DNA of 64,000 bases from Ruminococcaceae bacterium FB2012 (GCA_900104495.1 FMXS01000008.1:148564-212563), one strand, 5' to 3'. Shown: positions 17,312 through 26,578, counted from the first letter of the stretch. Notes: generated by a model from the letters alone, not told the origin. Numbers and translations are program-made.

Positions 17312-17327
17312 CAAAGGAGTGATAAAA

Positions 17328-18665
17328 ATGGAGCTGACAAATAAGGAATACTATATGCACGCTGTCGGCAATGCCGACGAGATAAATGAGCTTCTTCGCA
17401 GATACGGCGTAAAGTTCGGGATCTACAAAAACGGCGTTTTCAATGAACAGTTTTTCCCCTTTGACCCTATCCCGCGAGTTATCACCGCAGAGGATTTCAA
17501 TGGTATCGAAAAGGGACTTGTTCAGCGTGTGAATGCCTTGAATGAGTTCCTTTTTGATATTTATCACGGAAAAAAGATCGTGCGCGACGGCATCATTCCC
17601 GAGGATTTCATCTACATCTCAAAGGGCTATCTTGCCGAGTGCGAGGGGGTCACTCCGAAGAATAAAGTTTACAGCCACATCTCGGGGATAGATCTCGTTC
17701 AGGCAAAGGACGGTGAATGGTATATCTTGGAGGACAATCTTCGCATACCTTCGGGTGCTTCCTATCCGCTGATAGCAAGGGAGCTTACCCGCATCGCCGC
17801 GCCCCAGGCTTTCTCGGAGAACAGCATAGTCGATAACAGAGGCTATGCGGAGCTTCTGAAAGAAACTATGGAATACTCCAACTGCGGAGGCATCAGAGCG
17901 ATACTTACTCCCGGGCGGTACAATGCGGCGTATTTTGAGCATTCCTATCTTGCGGAGCATACGGGCTCGGTGCTTGTGCAGAGCGACGAGCTTTTCGTGG
18001 AGGACAACATTCTCTATCACCGCACATACTCGGGCGGCAAGACGAGGATAGGCGTGCTTTACCGCCGTATCTCCGACGAATATCTCGACCCGCTGACATT
18101 CTGCCACGAGTCGCTTATCGGCATACCGAACCTTATGGAAGCCTACCGCAGCGGAAATGTGGGTATCGTCAACGCCCCCGGCAACGGCGTCGCGGACGAC
18201 AAGGGCATTTACTATTTCGTCCCGAAGATGATTAAATACTATCTCGGCGAAGAGCCGATACTCAAAAATGCCCCCACCTATCTGCCGTTCTATGAGGAAG
18301 ATATGAAGTACGTCATGGACAATTTGGACAGGCTTGTCATCAAGGACGTTGCCGAAGCAGGAGGCTACGGCGTGGTGTTCGGCAGCGACCTTACAAAGGA
18401 AAAGCTGGAGCAGTTCCGCAGGACCATAACCGCCGAGCCGCGCAGATTTATCGCGCAGGAGGTCATTGATTTCCTCGACCTGCCGATACTGGATAACGGC
18501 GAGACAGTCATGCGCAAGGCCGACTTGAGAGCATTCGTGCTGACAGGCGAAAAGACAAAGGTATGGGCGTCGGGGCTCACACGCTTCTCGCGCAACCCCG
18601 ATTCATTCGTAGTGAATTCATCACAAGGAGGAGGCTTTAAGGACACATGGGTACTATCTCGATAG
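17328..18665 (+). CDS. Circularly permuted ATP-grasp protein (DUF404/DUF407 type)
   Basis: 445 residues from ATG 17328, 6 nt after AAAGGAG. The sequence has the hallmarks of the circularly permuted ATP-grasp family: KFGIYKNGVFNEQFFPFDPI near the start, WYILEDNLRIPSGASY in the middle and DVAEAGGYGVVFG near residue 345. It ends with VWASGLTRFSRNPDSFVVN and QGGGFKDTW. Such proteins are usually encoded with alpha-E and transglutaminase-like proteins, as here, and are thought to form amide or peptide bonds on an unknown substrate. It overlaps the next gene by 19 nt. Confidence 0.92.
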   Translation: MELTNKEYYMHAVGNADEINELLRRYGVKFGIYKNGVFNEQFFPFDPIPRVITAEDFNGIEKGLVQRVNALNEFLFDIYHGKKIVRDGIIPEDFIYISKGYLAECEGVTPKNKVYSHISGIDLVQAKDGEWYILEDNLRIPSGASYPLIARELTRIAAPQAFSENSIVDNRGYAELLKETMEYSNCGGIRAILTPGRYNAAYFEHSYLAEHTGSVLVQSDELFVEDNILYHRTYSGGKTRIGVLYRRISDEYLDPLTFCHESLIGIPNLMEAYRSGNVGIVNAPGNGVADDKGIYYFVPKMIKYYLGEEPILKNAPTYLPFYEEDMKYVMDNLDRLVIKDVAEAGGYGVVFGSDLTKEKLEQFRRTITAEPRRFIAQEVIDFLDLPILDNGETVMRKADLRAFVLTGEKTKVWASGLTRFSRNPDSFVVNSSQGGGFKDTWVLSR

Positions 18666-19348
18666 AACACGGCGACCGCCTTTACTGGCTGGGACGCTAC
18701 ACGGAAAGATTTTTCATCACCCTCAGAGCGCTTGACAAACTTTCCGATAAAATGATAGACGACAAATACGGTTACAGGGAATATCTCGGATATTTCGGGC
18801 TTTCGGACACCTATTCGGACTATAAGGATTTTATCCGCAGTTTTCTGTATGACGAAAGCAATCCTAACTCTGCGGCGTACACCCTTGAAAGGGCCTACGA
18901 CAACGGCATTGTCCTGCGTGAAGAGATCTCCACAAAATCTCTGTCCTTCCTGCAAATTGCAAAGGACACGCTTATCAAGTCGCAGGACAAGCCGAATATC
19001 AGACTGTCGCTTTTGCCTTTGAAGGATATTCTTTACAGCTTTTGGGGAAGCATAAACGAGCATATCTACGATGACGAGATCAGAAACATCATCTACATCG
19101 GCAAGACCCTTGAACGGCTTGACCTGTATATGCGGATGAAATATCCCTACACGGCGGTCTACAAGGAGTACATAAGGCTCTGCAAGAACCTTAACCGCGT
19201 CCCCAAGGACACGCCCTACCGCTACAATACAAGGTATCTTTCGGATATCGTGGAGATACTCGGCAGCGAGGAAGAATATCTGCGGCATTCGGAAAAGGCC
19301 GTGGAGAGTCTCTGTCATTTGTTTGATAATTCGGAGGTGACGGTATGA
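18647..19348 (+). CDS. Alpha-E domain protein (DUF403)
   Basis: 233 residues, almost entirely helical. It opens with EHGDRLYWLGRYTERFFITL, the motif that gives the alpha-E domain its name (RxYWxGRYxER), and has no obvious catalytic residues. It is expected to be a partner of the ATP-grasp enzyme, whose gene it overlaps. It overlaps the next gene by 4 nt. Confidence 0.9.
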   Translation: MGTISIEHGDRLYWLGRYTERFFITLRALDKLSDKMIDDKYGYREYLGYFGLSDTYSDYKDFIRSFLYDESNPNSAAYTLERAYDNGIVLREEISTKSLSFLQIAKDTLIKSQDKPNIRLSLLPLKDILYSFWGSINEHIYDDEIRNIIYIGKTLERLDLYMRMKYPYTAVYKEYIRLCKNLNRVPKDTPYRYNTRYLSDIVEILGSEEEYLRHSEKAVESLCHLFDNSEVTV

Positions 19349-20115
19349 AGCGCGTGAGCTTTTATTATTCCACCAAGCTGACCTTTGACGACTATGTTCA
19401 CAACCACAGCTTTGCACTCCGCATCATCCCGCCCGATACCGAAACTCAGAAGATACTTTCCTGCGATCTGAACATAACGCCCTATGTTTCGGTGCAGCAG
19501 ACTGTTGATGCTTTCGGCAACAACGTAACGGCGGGCTATCTGAAAGGCGACCACCGTTTTCTCGATTTTGAGATCAAAGGTACGGCGGAGGCGGACAGTT
19601 CAAAGCACCGCACCGACTATATGCCCTGCTATCTCTATCAGTCGCGCTATACTCAGCCGGATGATAAACTCACCGCATTTTATAGCGGGATAAAACAAGG
19701 CTGCACAGGCACCGTTAAGGACAGAGCCGAAGGCTTCTGCGATATGCTCTCGGAACGGCTTATCTACGAAAAAGGCTTTACCGATACGGAAACCACAGCG
19801 GAAGAGGCGTTTTCCGTCGGCAGGGGAGTGTGTCAGGATTTCTCGCACATACTCATATCCCTGCTGCGTATGGACGGCATAGCGGCGCGCTATATCGCGG
19901 GACTTGCCTTCTGCGACGGCGAGACGCATTCCTGGGTGGAGTACTGGACGGGGGATCACTGGGAGGGCATCGACCCTGCAAATAACTGTCCCGTGAACGA
20001 CGATTACATCGTGCTTTCCCAGGGGCGCGATTTCCGCGACTGCGCTGTTGACAGGGGCGTGATGTTCGGCAGACACACCAAGCAGTTACAGCTGGTCAGA
20101 AGCGTATTGACATAG
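19345..20115 (+). CDS. Transglutaminase-like cysteine protease/transferase
   Basis: 256 residues. The N-terminal ~100 residues form the bacterial transglutaminase N-terminal beta domain (YSTKLTFDDYVHNHSFALRI). The catalytic core shows GRGVCQDFSHILISLLR with the nucleophile Cys, then ETHSWVEYW with the His and GIDPANN with the Asp. In the ATP-grasp/alpha-E context such proteins are viewed as peptidases or amidases that act on the amide product. Its start overlaps the previous stop (ATGA). Confidence 0.92.
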   Translation: MKRVSFYYSTKLTFDDYVHNHSFALRIIPPDTETQKILSCDLNITPYVSVQQTVDAFGNNVTAGYLKGDHRFLDFEIKGTAEADSSKHRTDYMPCYLYQSRYTQPDDKLTAFYSGIKQGCTGTVKDRAEGFCDMLSERLIYEKGFTDTETTAEEAFSVGRGVCQDFSHILISLLRMDGIAARYIAGLAFCDGETHSWVEYWTGDHWEGIDPANNCPVNDDYIVLSQGRDFRDCAVDRGVMFGRHTKQLQLVRSVLT

Positions 20116-20127
20116 GAAGTGAACAGG

Positions 20128-21069
20128 ATGACGGAAACGGTAGCATCTGCGGCGCTTGCGGTACACGAAAATCTGATCGTACAGAAGCGTCGTATACAAA
20201 ACGGAAAAAGCAGGACACGCCTGAGCCTTGTAACAGGCACTCACGGCGACGAACTGGAGGGGCAGTACCTCGCATACACGGTGGGAAAATACCTTGATGA
20301 AAACATAGATAAGCTGGAGGGCATTGTGGATATTTACCCCGCCCTCAACCCTATGGGTATCGACTCCATCACAAGAGGCATACCCATGTTCGACCTGGAT
20401 ATGAACCGTATCTTTCCCGGCTCCGAAAACGGCACGATGCCGGAAATGCTCTGTGCGGCAATAGTCAGCGACATCAGCGGCTCGGATATCTGCATCGACG
20501 TTCATTCCAGCAATATCTTTCTCAAAGAGATACCGCAGATAAGAATGAGCGTCCCCACAGCGCCGACGCTCCTGCCCTTTGCGAAGCTGATGAATGTTGA
20601 CTTCGTTTGGATACACGACGCCGCAACGGTGCTTGAATCGACCCTCGCCCATACTCTTAACACACGGGGAACGAAAACTCTCGTTGTGGAAATGGGAGTG
20701 GGTATGCGGATCACAAAAGAGTACAGCTCTCAGCTTTTTGAAGGCATTCTGAACCTTATGAAAGAGCTTGGGATGTGGAAGGGCAGTACTGCTCCCGTCC
20801 GTGAGCCGCTGACCTCCGAGGGGCGCGAGGTGGGCTTTGTGAATTCCGATGCGGCGGGGATATTCGTGCCCTGTTCGCATTTCGGGGACACCGTAAAAAA
20901 AGACGCCCACATCGGTGATGTGGTGGATCCGCTGACTTCAAAAGTCGTCGAAGAAGTCAAAGCCGTCTGTGACGGACTGATATTTACCCTGCGGGAATAT
21001 CCCGTAGTTTACGGCGGCTCGCTGCTTGCAAGGATATTGAAGCCCTCTGCGGGAGGTGAAACAGAGTGA
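20128..21069 (+). CDS. AstE/AspA-family zinc carboxypeptidase-like protein (first copy)
   Basis: 313 residues from ATG 20128 (AGGAAG 8 nt upstream; a GTG at 20119 overlaps that site). It carries the zinc motif GTHGDELEGQ (His, Glu) and the third ligand in CIDVHSS, with a substrate-arginine region at DLDMNRIFPGS. The C-terminal domain is a beta-barrel (HIGDVVDPLTSKVVEEVKAV). The family removes acyl groups from amino acids or cleaves terminal residues. As part of this operon it may act on the product of the ATP-grasp enzyme. A paralog follows directly. Confidence 0.85.
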   Translation: MTETVASAALAVHENLIVQKRRIQNGKSRTRLSLVTGTHGDELEGQYLAYTVGKYLDENIDKLEGIVDIYPALNPMGIDSITRGIPMFDLDMNRIFPGSENGTMPEMLCAAIVSDISGSDICIDVHSSNIFLKEIPQIRMSVPTAPTLLPFAKLMNVDFVWIHDAATVLESTLAHTLNTRGTKTLVVEMGVGMRITKEYSSQLFEGILNLMKELGMWKGSTAPVREPLTSEGREVGFVNSDAAGIFVPCSHFGDTVKKDAHIGDVVDPLTSKVVEEVKAVCDGLIFTLREYPVVYGGSLLARILKPSAGGETE

Positions 21070-21989
21070 AGAAGAAAATACTTTTCTCGCTGAGATCTCC
21101 CTACCGTGAACAGCTTGATATCATCGGCTTCCGCTTCGGTCACGGAAAGAAGTCGGCGGCGATAGTCGGGGCGATGCGCGGAAACGAAGTCCAGCAGATG
21201 TATGTCTGCTCCCGGATGATACAGGAGCTGAAAAAGCTGGAAGCCAAGGGCCACATCACCGATGACTGCGAGATAATGGTCATCCCCTGCGTGAATTACT
21301 ATTCCATGAATATCGGCAAGCGCTTCTGGACAATGGACAACACCGACATCAACAGGATGTTCCCGGGCTACGGCCTCGGCGAGACTACCCAGCGCATAGC
21401 CGACGGCCTTTTTTCGGAGATCAAGGACTATGAATACGGCATACAGCTTGCCAGCTTCTATCAGCCGGGAAACTTTCTGCCCCATGTCAAGATGATGGAC
21501 ACCGGCTTCACCGACCCCGGACTGATGAAGGATTTCGGTTTGCAATACGGCATTATCCGCAAGCCCCGCCCCTACGACACCACAACTCTGAACTACAACT
21601 GGCAGGTGTGGGAAACAAAGGCGTTCTCGGTGTACGCGAACGCCACCGACGTCATCGACGAGAACGCCGCCGATGAAGCGGTCTGCGCCATTCTTCGCTT
21701 TCTTGACAGGCAGGGAATAGTCACCGTGAACACCCCGCCCGCCTATGTTACAAAGCTCACGGACGAGAGCAAGACCTGTCAGATACGTTCGGAGGCAGCG
21801 GGCGTTTTCAAGAGCCTTATCGGCATCGGGAAACGTGTGGAAAAAGGCGATCTCCTCGGCACGATCTCGGACCCCTTTGAGGGGGAGACCGTCTCGGAGA
21901 TAAGAAGCACCGTTACGGGAACGGTCTACTTTGAATACTGCGCACCGCTGATAAACTCAAACACCGTCTGCTTCAAGATCATAAAGTAA
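21066..21989 (+). CDS. AstE/AspA-family zinc carboxypeptidase-like protein (second copy)
   Basis: 307 residues from GTG 21066, overlapping the previous stop. It aligns with the upstream copy over its whole length, but its metal site differs. The first motif reads GAMRGNEVQQM, with Arg where the first copy has His, and no DVHSS is present (the region reads IQLASFYQPGN). DNTDINRMFPGYG is kept. This copy has probably lost or changed zinc binding while keeping the fold, which would fit a non-catalytic partner or altered specificity. It is the last gene of the operon. Confidence 0.82.
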   Translation: MKKKILFSLRSPYREQLDIIGFRFGHGKKSAAIVGAMRGNEVQQMYVCSRMIQELKKLEAKGHITDDCEIMVIPCVNYYSMNIGKRFWTMDNTDINRMFPGYGLGETTQRIADGLFSEIKDYEYGIQLASFYQPGNFLPHVKMMDTGFTDPGLMKDFGLQYGIIRKPRPYDTTTLNYNWQVWETKAFSVYANATDVIDENAADEAVCAILRFLDRQGIVTVNTPPAYVTKLTDESKTCQIRSEAAGVFKSLIGIGKRVEKGDLLGTISDPFEGETVSEIRSTVTGTVYFEYCAPLINSNTVCFKIIK

Positions 21990-22004
21990 ACGATAGCTTA
22001 TCGT
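21990..22004. terminator. Short hairpin between convergent operons
   Basis: ACGATA-GCT-TATCGT forms a small perfect hairpin in the 19 bp between convergent stops. It has no T-run, so it is a weak candidate terminator. Confidence 0.35.
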
Positions 22005-22008
22005 CGGC

Positions 22009-23265
22009 TTAATGATCCTCTGAGATCAGACAGCAGACAAAGGATATCCTTCCGTTCTGCCATTGGGCCTGTATGTCTCCGCCGTACTGTCCGCAGATGC
22101 TTTCGGCTATGCTGAGCCCTATACCGTATCCTCCCGTGTCGATGTTGCGGGAGTTATCCTCGCGGTAAAAACGGTCAAAAAAACGCTTGCAGTCAATGTC
22201 CTTTCCGTCAGCGTAGCTGTTGGATACCGTCAGCCTTATCCCTTTTTTGAGGCCTTCCAGCCCGACGTAGATGCTTCCGTTTTCATCGCAGTATTTTACC
22301 GCATTGTCAAGCAGTATCGTCATCAGCTGACGCACCTTGCTCTCGTCGGCTTTAAGCATTATCCCGTTTCCGGGAGAGGTCTCGATACCGATATTCTTCC
22401 CCTCGGCTATGCCCGAAAATTCATTCACCGTCTCCTCCGCGATCTTTGAAACATTCACCTCTGCATCCGACGATCTGTCCTCGGTCTCACGCGCTCTTGT
22501 TATCATTACAAGATTCTTTACCAAAGCATTCATCCTGTCCACCTGTCTTACGGTGGACTGCATGAACTCGCTCTCGCCTTTGGTCAGCTCCTCCATTTCC
22601 GCATTGGACCGTATGACCGCCAGCGGAGTTTTCAGCTCGTGGCTGATATTTGTGATGAACTGCATCTGCCTCTGACTGCTCTCGATCTCGGGCCTTATCA
22701 TTTTCTTTGAGAATAACATCACCAGTATCAGCGAGGCTATAAGGCTTACCGCGCCTATGGCAATGCTTGCGTATTTCAGACGCATCCTCGAAAAAATGAC
22801 CGAGCCGCAGTCAAGGATGATGAGCGACGCTCCGCCGCTGTCATCGGAGCTTTTCAGATAATAGTACACCCCGTATCTCCCGCTGTCGGCACTATCGGAG
22901 AGCATCTCCTCCGCATCCCGTATCACGATCTCTTCGGGATAGGAGTTGCCCTTGCTTGCATAAAAGCTCTTCACCCCGCCGCTGCCGTCATAGGAGATGA
23001 TATAAAAAACATTGCTCTGATATCTGGGAGAAAAGACCTCGGTAAAGCTCGGGGCTCCCGGAAGAGCCTCCGAGTGAGTGTTCTCCTCTTCGATCTTTTC
23101 CCGAAGCTCGGCTATCCGTTCCAGCGACCAGTCGATCTCTCTCTGCGTCATAACATAATCGGCAGTGTTGATGAAAACGGCAAGCACGGCGATGACCAGC
23201 GTGAATGCGGTCATTGCCGTGATTATAAACTTCTTTCTCAGCTTGTGTATCTCTTTGGCGTTCAT
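22009..23265 (-). CDS. Sensor histidine kinase
   Basis: 418 residues: membrane helices at ~13-35 and ~165-190 flank an outside sensor domain of about 130 residues. The H-box is FITNISHELKTPLAVIRSNA, the N-box LLDNAVKYCDENG and the G-box GYGIGLSIAESI. It overlaps its response regulator by 4 nt. The signal is unknown; the sensor domain has no family I recognise. Confidence 0.92.
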   Translation of the reverse strand: MNAKEIHKLRKKFIITAMTAFTLVIAVLAVFINTADYVMTQREIDWSLERIAELREKIEEENTHSEALPGAPSFTEVFSPRYQSNVFYIISYDGSGGVKSFYASKGNSYPEEIVIRDAEEMLSDSADSGRYGVYYYLKSSDDSGGASLIILDCGSVIFSRMRLKYASIAIGAVSLIASLILVMLFSKKMIRPEIESSQRQMQFITNISHELKTPLAVIRSNAEMEELTKGESEFMQSTVRQVDRMNALVKNLVMITRARETEDRSSDAEVNVSKIAEETVNEFSGIAEGKNIGIETSPGNGIMLKADESKVRQLMTILLDNAVKYCDENGSIYVGLEGLKKGIRLTVSNSYADGKDIDCKRFFDRFYREDNSRNIDTGGYGIGLSIAESICGQYGGDIQAQWQNGRISFVCCLISEDH

Positions 23266-23939
23266 TGTGCATCACTTCCCGAAAGTCTGAAGCTGCCTCC
23301 CTTTTCTCCCGCGACCGTAACGTCGGAGCCGATAAGGAACAGCTTCTGTCTGATATATGAGATATACAGCCAGACCGTATCCTGCTGTTCCCCGGGCTCG
23401 TTCTTCCAGACGTGTTCGATAAAATACTGTGTTGAGAGTTCTATATCGCTGTTCGTCATCAGAAGCAGCATTACCTCAAATTCCTTGTTTGACAGCCGCA
23501 CCGTGCTTGACGCAGTCAGCGAAGCTTTGCTCGTGTCGAGTGTGACGTCGCCGAAGGTAAGCTGTTCGTGAAGCATCAATGGGTGACGCCTTGTAAGCGC
23601 ACGGACTCTCGCCAGCAGTTCCTTTGCGGCAAAGGGCTTCGGCAGATAATCGTCGGCGCCCGCATCGAGCCCTTCCACCCTGTCCTCTATCTCCGATTTT
23701 GCAGTCAAAAGCATTACCGGCGTTAGGATATGTCTGCGCCTTATCTCTTTGAGAGCCGTGATCCCGTCTGTCTTCGGCATCATTATATCGAGAATGATAC
23801 AGTCGAAGCTGTCCTTCTTTACATATTCAAGAGCCTCTGCACAGTCAAATGCGCTGGTGACTTCATAGCCCGAGTATTCAAGCATAAAAGTTATGTTCCT
23901 GTTCAGATCTTTTGTGTCTTCGGCAATGAGTATTTTCAC
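23262..23939 (-). CDS. OmpR/PhoB-family response regulator
   Basis: 225 residues from GTG 23939, after a GAGGAGG site; a longer frame upstream lies inside the neighbouring gene. The receiver domain shows ILIAEDTKDLNRN, phospho-acceptor DCIILDIMMPKTDG, a Thr/Ser in MLLTAK and KPFAAKELLAR. The C-terminal winged helix includes LSNKEFEVMLLL and VWLYISYIRQKL. It is the partner of the kinase encoded downstream and is translationally coupled to the alarmone synthetase upstream (GTGA overlap). Confidence 0.93.
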   Translation of the reverse strand: MKILIAEDTKDLNRNITFMLEYSGYEVTSAFDCAEALEYVKKDSFDCIILDIMMPKTDGITALKEIRRRHILTPVMLLTAKSEIEDRVEGLDAGADDYLPKPFAAKELLARVRALTRRHPLMLHEQLTFGDVTLDTSKASLTASSTVRLSNKEFEVMLLLMTNSDIELSTQYFIEHVWKNEPGEQQDTVWLYISYIRQKLFLIGSDVTVAGEKGGSFRLSGSDAQ

Positions 23940-24538
23940 TGTCTGCCGTCCTCCTCGTTTATCATATTTCTTATGGTGAGCATCGAAGCGTCGGTGGCCG
24001 CCAGTTCGTCGGCACATCTTTTCAGTTCTTCAAATATCAGCGCGGTATTCCCGCCGATATTCTTCTTATACCTCATGTGATGCTCAAGTGCGGCCCAGGT
24101 GTCCATTGAGATAGTCCGTATCTGTATCTCCGCAAAAAATCCTCCGAGCATAACGATCATGTGATAGCTTCGGTAGCCGTTGGGCTTGACATTGCGGATA
24201 TAGTCCTTTTCGCGGAACACCTCTATGCCCTCCAGCGATTTGATACAGTCGCGTATCGCATAAACATCGTCAAGAAAGGTGCAGACCACTCTCAGACCGA
24301 TCGCATCGTGGACTTTGTGAAGCGCACTGTCCTCAGTCTCGGGGAGCCCTTTCCTGCGGCATTTTTCGCGCATACTTTCATCTGATTTTATCCGGTATTT
24401 CAGATGCTCTATCGGCTCCATGCCTGTTTTTTCCTTTATCCGCTCTGCGGCTTCGGTTATGCTTTCCGTAAGCCTGTCCATTACAGCCTTCAGCTTATCG
24501 TAGCTTTCGCCGTAGATAGTATTTTCGCTGCCGTTCAT
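23936..24538 (-). CDS. Small alarmone synthetase (RelQ-like (p)ppGpp synthetase)
   Basis: 200 residues with only a RelA/SpoT synthetase domain and no hydrolase or TGS/ACT domains. Visible motifs include HLKYRIKSDESMREKCRRKG, VHDAIGLRVVCTFLDDVY and KPNGYRSYHMIVML with the substrate-binding Tyr, then FAEIQIRTISMDTWAALEHH. Length and layout match the RelQ class. It makes (p)ppGpp from GTP/GDP and ATP. It is the first gene of an operon with a two-component system. Confidence 0.9.
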   Translation of the reverse strand: MNGSENTIYGESYDKLKAVMDRLTESITEAAERIKEKTGMEPIEHLKYRIKSDESMREKCRRKGLPETEDSALHKVHDAIGLRVVCTFLDDVYAIRDCIKSLEGIEVFREKDYIRNVKPNGYRSYHMIVMLGGFFAEIQIRTISMDTWAALEHHMRYKKNIGGNTALIFEELKRCADELAATDASMLTIRNMINEEDGRQ

Positions 24539-24641
24539 AAGATCTCTCCCTTGTATCCCTTGAGTATGGTTCTATTATACATCGCGTACTTAAAAACAAC
24601 TTATGAACTTTAAGCGATACTTCCGTTTATAAATAAGACAC

Positions 24642-24670
24642 CGCCCGAGGCTCGCCGTGAGCCCCGGGCG
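24642..24670. repeat. GC-rich hairpin
   Basis: CGCCCGAGGCTC and GAGCCCCGGGCG pair around a 5 nt loop, in the gap between the alarmone operon and the upstream HAD gene. No long T-run is seen. Confidence 0.5.
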
Positions 24671-24744
24671 CCTTTGGCCTTCTGAAGCAGGATATCGTCT
24701 TTCAGGTCTGCAAAAAGGCAGACGGATCATCATAACACAAAAGA

Positions 24745-24790
24745 ACAGTGCAATGTCGCTTCAACTGCGAAGCGGCATTGCACTGTTTTT
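24745..24790. terminator. Strong bidirectional terminator
   Basis: An 18 bp stem (ACAGTGCAATG... with ...CATTGCACTGT) and a 6 nt loop sits 2 bp beyond the stop of the minus-strand HAD gene. T-rich sequence lies on the plus side and TCTTTTG on the minus side. Confidence 0.88.
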
Positions 24791-24791
24791 G

Positions 24792-25664
24792 TTATTCACG
24801 GTCATTCTTGCAGGAATAGTAAATCTCCTCAAGACGCTCGTTGGCAGCCGTCCTCAGGATGATCGCTTTCAGCAGGCTGTCCATTTCCGAACCTTCGGTG
24901 TAGTCGGCGGGAGCGAAATATCTGATGCGGCGCTCCTGCATCATACGGCGCACCTTGGTCTTGTCGCAGGTCTTGCTGTTGTAAACGCCTATGGAGTGAC
25001 CGCCGTTGCTGTTCACCAGCTTCATGCAGGGGATGTCGGTGTCGCTGTCCCCGATGTAGACCATATTCCGAAAGGGGATGCGGATATCCTCGGGCTCGAA
25101 GTATTCGTTCACTCCCGGGTCGTTGACGTCAAGCACGCCCTTGGAGATACGAAACAGGAACTGCGTCTTGTTGGTGTAGTTGACCACCTGCGCCGGCCAT
25201 ACCGCAACGCCCCGCTCGTTGTAGAAAAAGGAGCTGGCGTATATCCTCTCAAAGGCACCCGCACGGGCGGGAGAGGTGCCCTCGATCATCTCTTTCAGCC
25301 CCGAGGAGATGATATAGTGTTCCACAATTACGCCGTTTTCTTCGCCGAACTTCCGTATCCGCTCAAACCAGTCCTCCACTCCCGGGAAGAGGGCAACTTT
25401 TGAGCCGTAGTCCTCCAGCTTGCTTTTGCTGAATATCTCCCGGCCTTCGGCTTCCTGTTTCATTTTATACATATAGGCAAGGTTGGAGTCCATATCCGCA
25501 TCTACCGAGAGCCTGTTGCACTCCGCCCAGAAGGAAGCCACATCGCCGTCGTAGACCTTCTGTATGTACCCCTGCGCCTGCATATCGTCGGGAGAAAGCG
25601 TCTTGTCAAAATCGTAGCACACCGCGAGGACGGGTCTGTCCTCTTTCGTTTTTCTGTTATACAT
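24792..25664 (-). CDS. HAD-superfamily phosphatase-like protein
   Basis: 290 residues. Motif I is AVCYDFDKTLSPDDM, with DxD as nucleophile and acid. Motif II is the Ser pair in HYIISSGLKEMIEG, the lysine lies in the region before it, and motif IV is MVYIGDSDTDIPCMKL. The helical cap lies at about residues 25-95. It is likely a phosphatase acting on a small molecule or a nucleotide. It shares one base with the upstream XRE regulator gene (TAATG), so the two are coupled. Confidence 0.85.
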   Translation of the reverse strand: MYNRKTKEDRPVLAVCYDFDKTLSPDDMQAQGYIQKVYDGDVASFWAECNRLSVDADMDSNLAYMYKMKQEAEGREIFSKSKLEDYGSKVALFPGVEDWFERIRKFGEENGVIVEHYIISSGLKEMIEGTSPARAGAFERIYASSFFYNERGVAVWPAQVVNYTNKTQFLFRISKGVLDVNDPGVNEYFEPEDIRIPFRNMVYIGDSDTDIPCMKLVNSNGGHSIGVYNSKTCDKTKVRRMMQERRIRYFAPADYTEGSEMDSLLKAIILRTAANERLEEIYYSCKNDRE

Positions 25665-26539
25665 TATCCTTCACCTCTGTCTGTGAATTTGAAAAGGCTC
25701 TTGTCCTTCCTGCCCTTTTTTCGGGGAAGGAATACTTCCCGGAGGACTTTCTGACCGGCAAGGTCGAGAAGTATCAGCGAAAAACAGCTGTTGAATTTCA
25801 GCCCTTCGAGATCTTTCAGAAAGCCCTCGAAAAGGTCCTTGTTGAGAAACACTATGGAATACTGGCAGTTCTCAAAGGCCTCCGGCTCCCAAACATCCCG
25901 AAGGAAGACGCCTTTATATCTGTCGATCAGAAAACGCTGCTGATCTTTCAGTTTGGATCTGTACAAGCTGTTGTCCGAGGCGAATTCTTCCCCTGTAAAG
26001 ATCCAGACAGTAAAGTTCCGGAAGGACGGTTCAGATCCCTGCACCTTCAAAGCGAAATCAACATCCGTATTCAAATGGAACCTGCTCTCTTTCAGCGTGG
26101 GATCAAGGTCTTTCAGTTTGGTGCTGAATACGGACGCAATGGAAAAGCCTTGCTCGAGCAGGGCGTTCATTATGATGCTCTGTACATCCTTGAAAAGCTC
26201 TTTCGTTATCAGAATAAACTTCTCGAAATGCTCCCGACTTCTTCTGCTGTCTGTTTTCACCCAGCCGTTTGCCAGCATCAGATATTCAAAGACCTCATCC
26301 GTGGGGGCGTCGGAGCATTCCGCCATGACCCTGATGGTATCTATGTCAAGGGGCTTTTTAATGGTGCCGTTTACCGCCCTTGAAAGCGTCATGGGATTGA
26401 GCCCGCACTTTCTTGCAAACTCCGCCATTGACTGTTTGCCCTTGGCATAGTTTATAGCGTCGCCAAGACGTTTTTGGTATATCGGTTTCCAAACTTCTTC
26501 TTCCTTTTTGCCTTTGCTTTTTTCACCGTTCCGGCCCAT
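25664..26539 (-). CDS. XRE-family DNA-binding regulator with long C-terminal domain
   Basis: 291 residues. A helix-turn-helix at about 30-75 (SMAEFARKCGLNPMTLSRAV) is followed by a linker and a ~180-residue alpha/beta domain that I do not recognise. The ribosome site AAAGGAG lies 10 nt before the ATG. It is divergent from the AAA+ gene at 27023, across a 480 bp AT-rich region with ATATAC/GTATAT inverted repeats that could be its sites. One such repeat overlaps its own -10 box, which suggests self-repression. Confidence 0.82.
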   Translation of the reverse strand: MGRNGEKSKGKKEEEVWKPIYQKRLGDAINYAKGKQSMAEFARKCGLNPMTLSRAVNGTIKKPLDIDTIRVMAECSDAPTDEVFEYLMLANGWVKTDSRRSREHFEKFILITKELFKDVQSIIMNALLEQGFSIASVFSTKLKDLDPTLKESRFHLNTDVDFALKVQGSEPSFRNFTVWIFTGEEFASDNSLYRSKLKDQQRFLIDRYKGVFLRDVWEPEAFENCQYSIVFLNKDLFEGFLKDLEGLKFNSCFSLILLDLAGQKVLREVFLPRKKGRKDKSLFKFTDRGEG

Positions 26540-26578
26540 ATCCCGTCTGCTCCTTTCCGATGCATATACATTATATAC

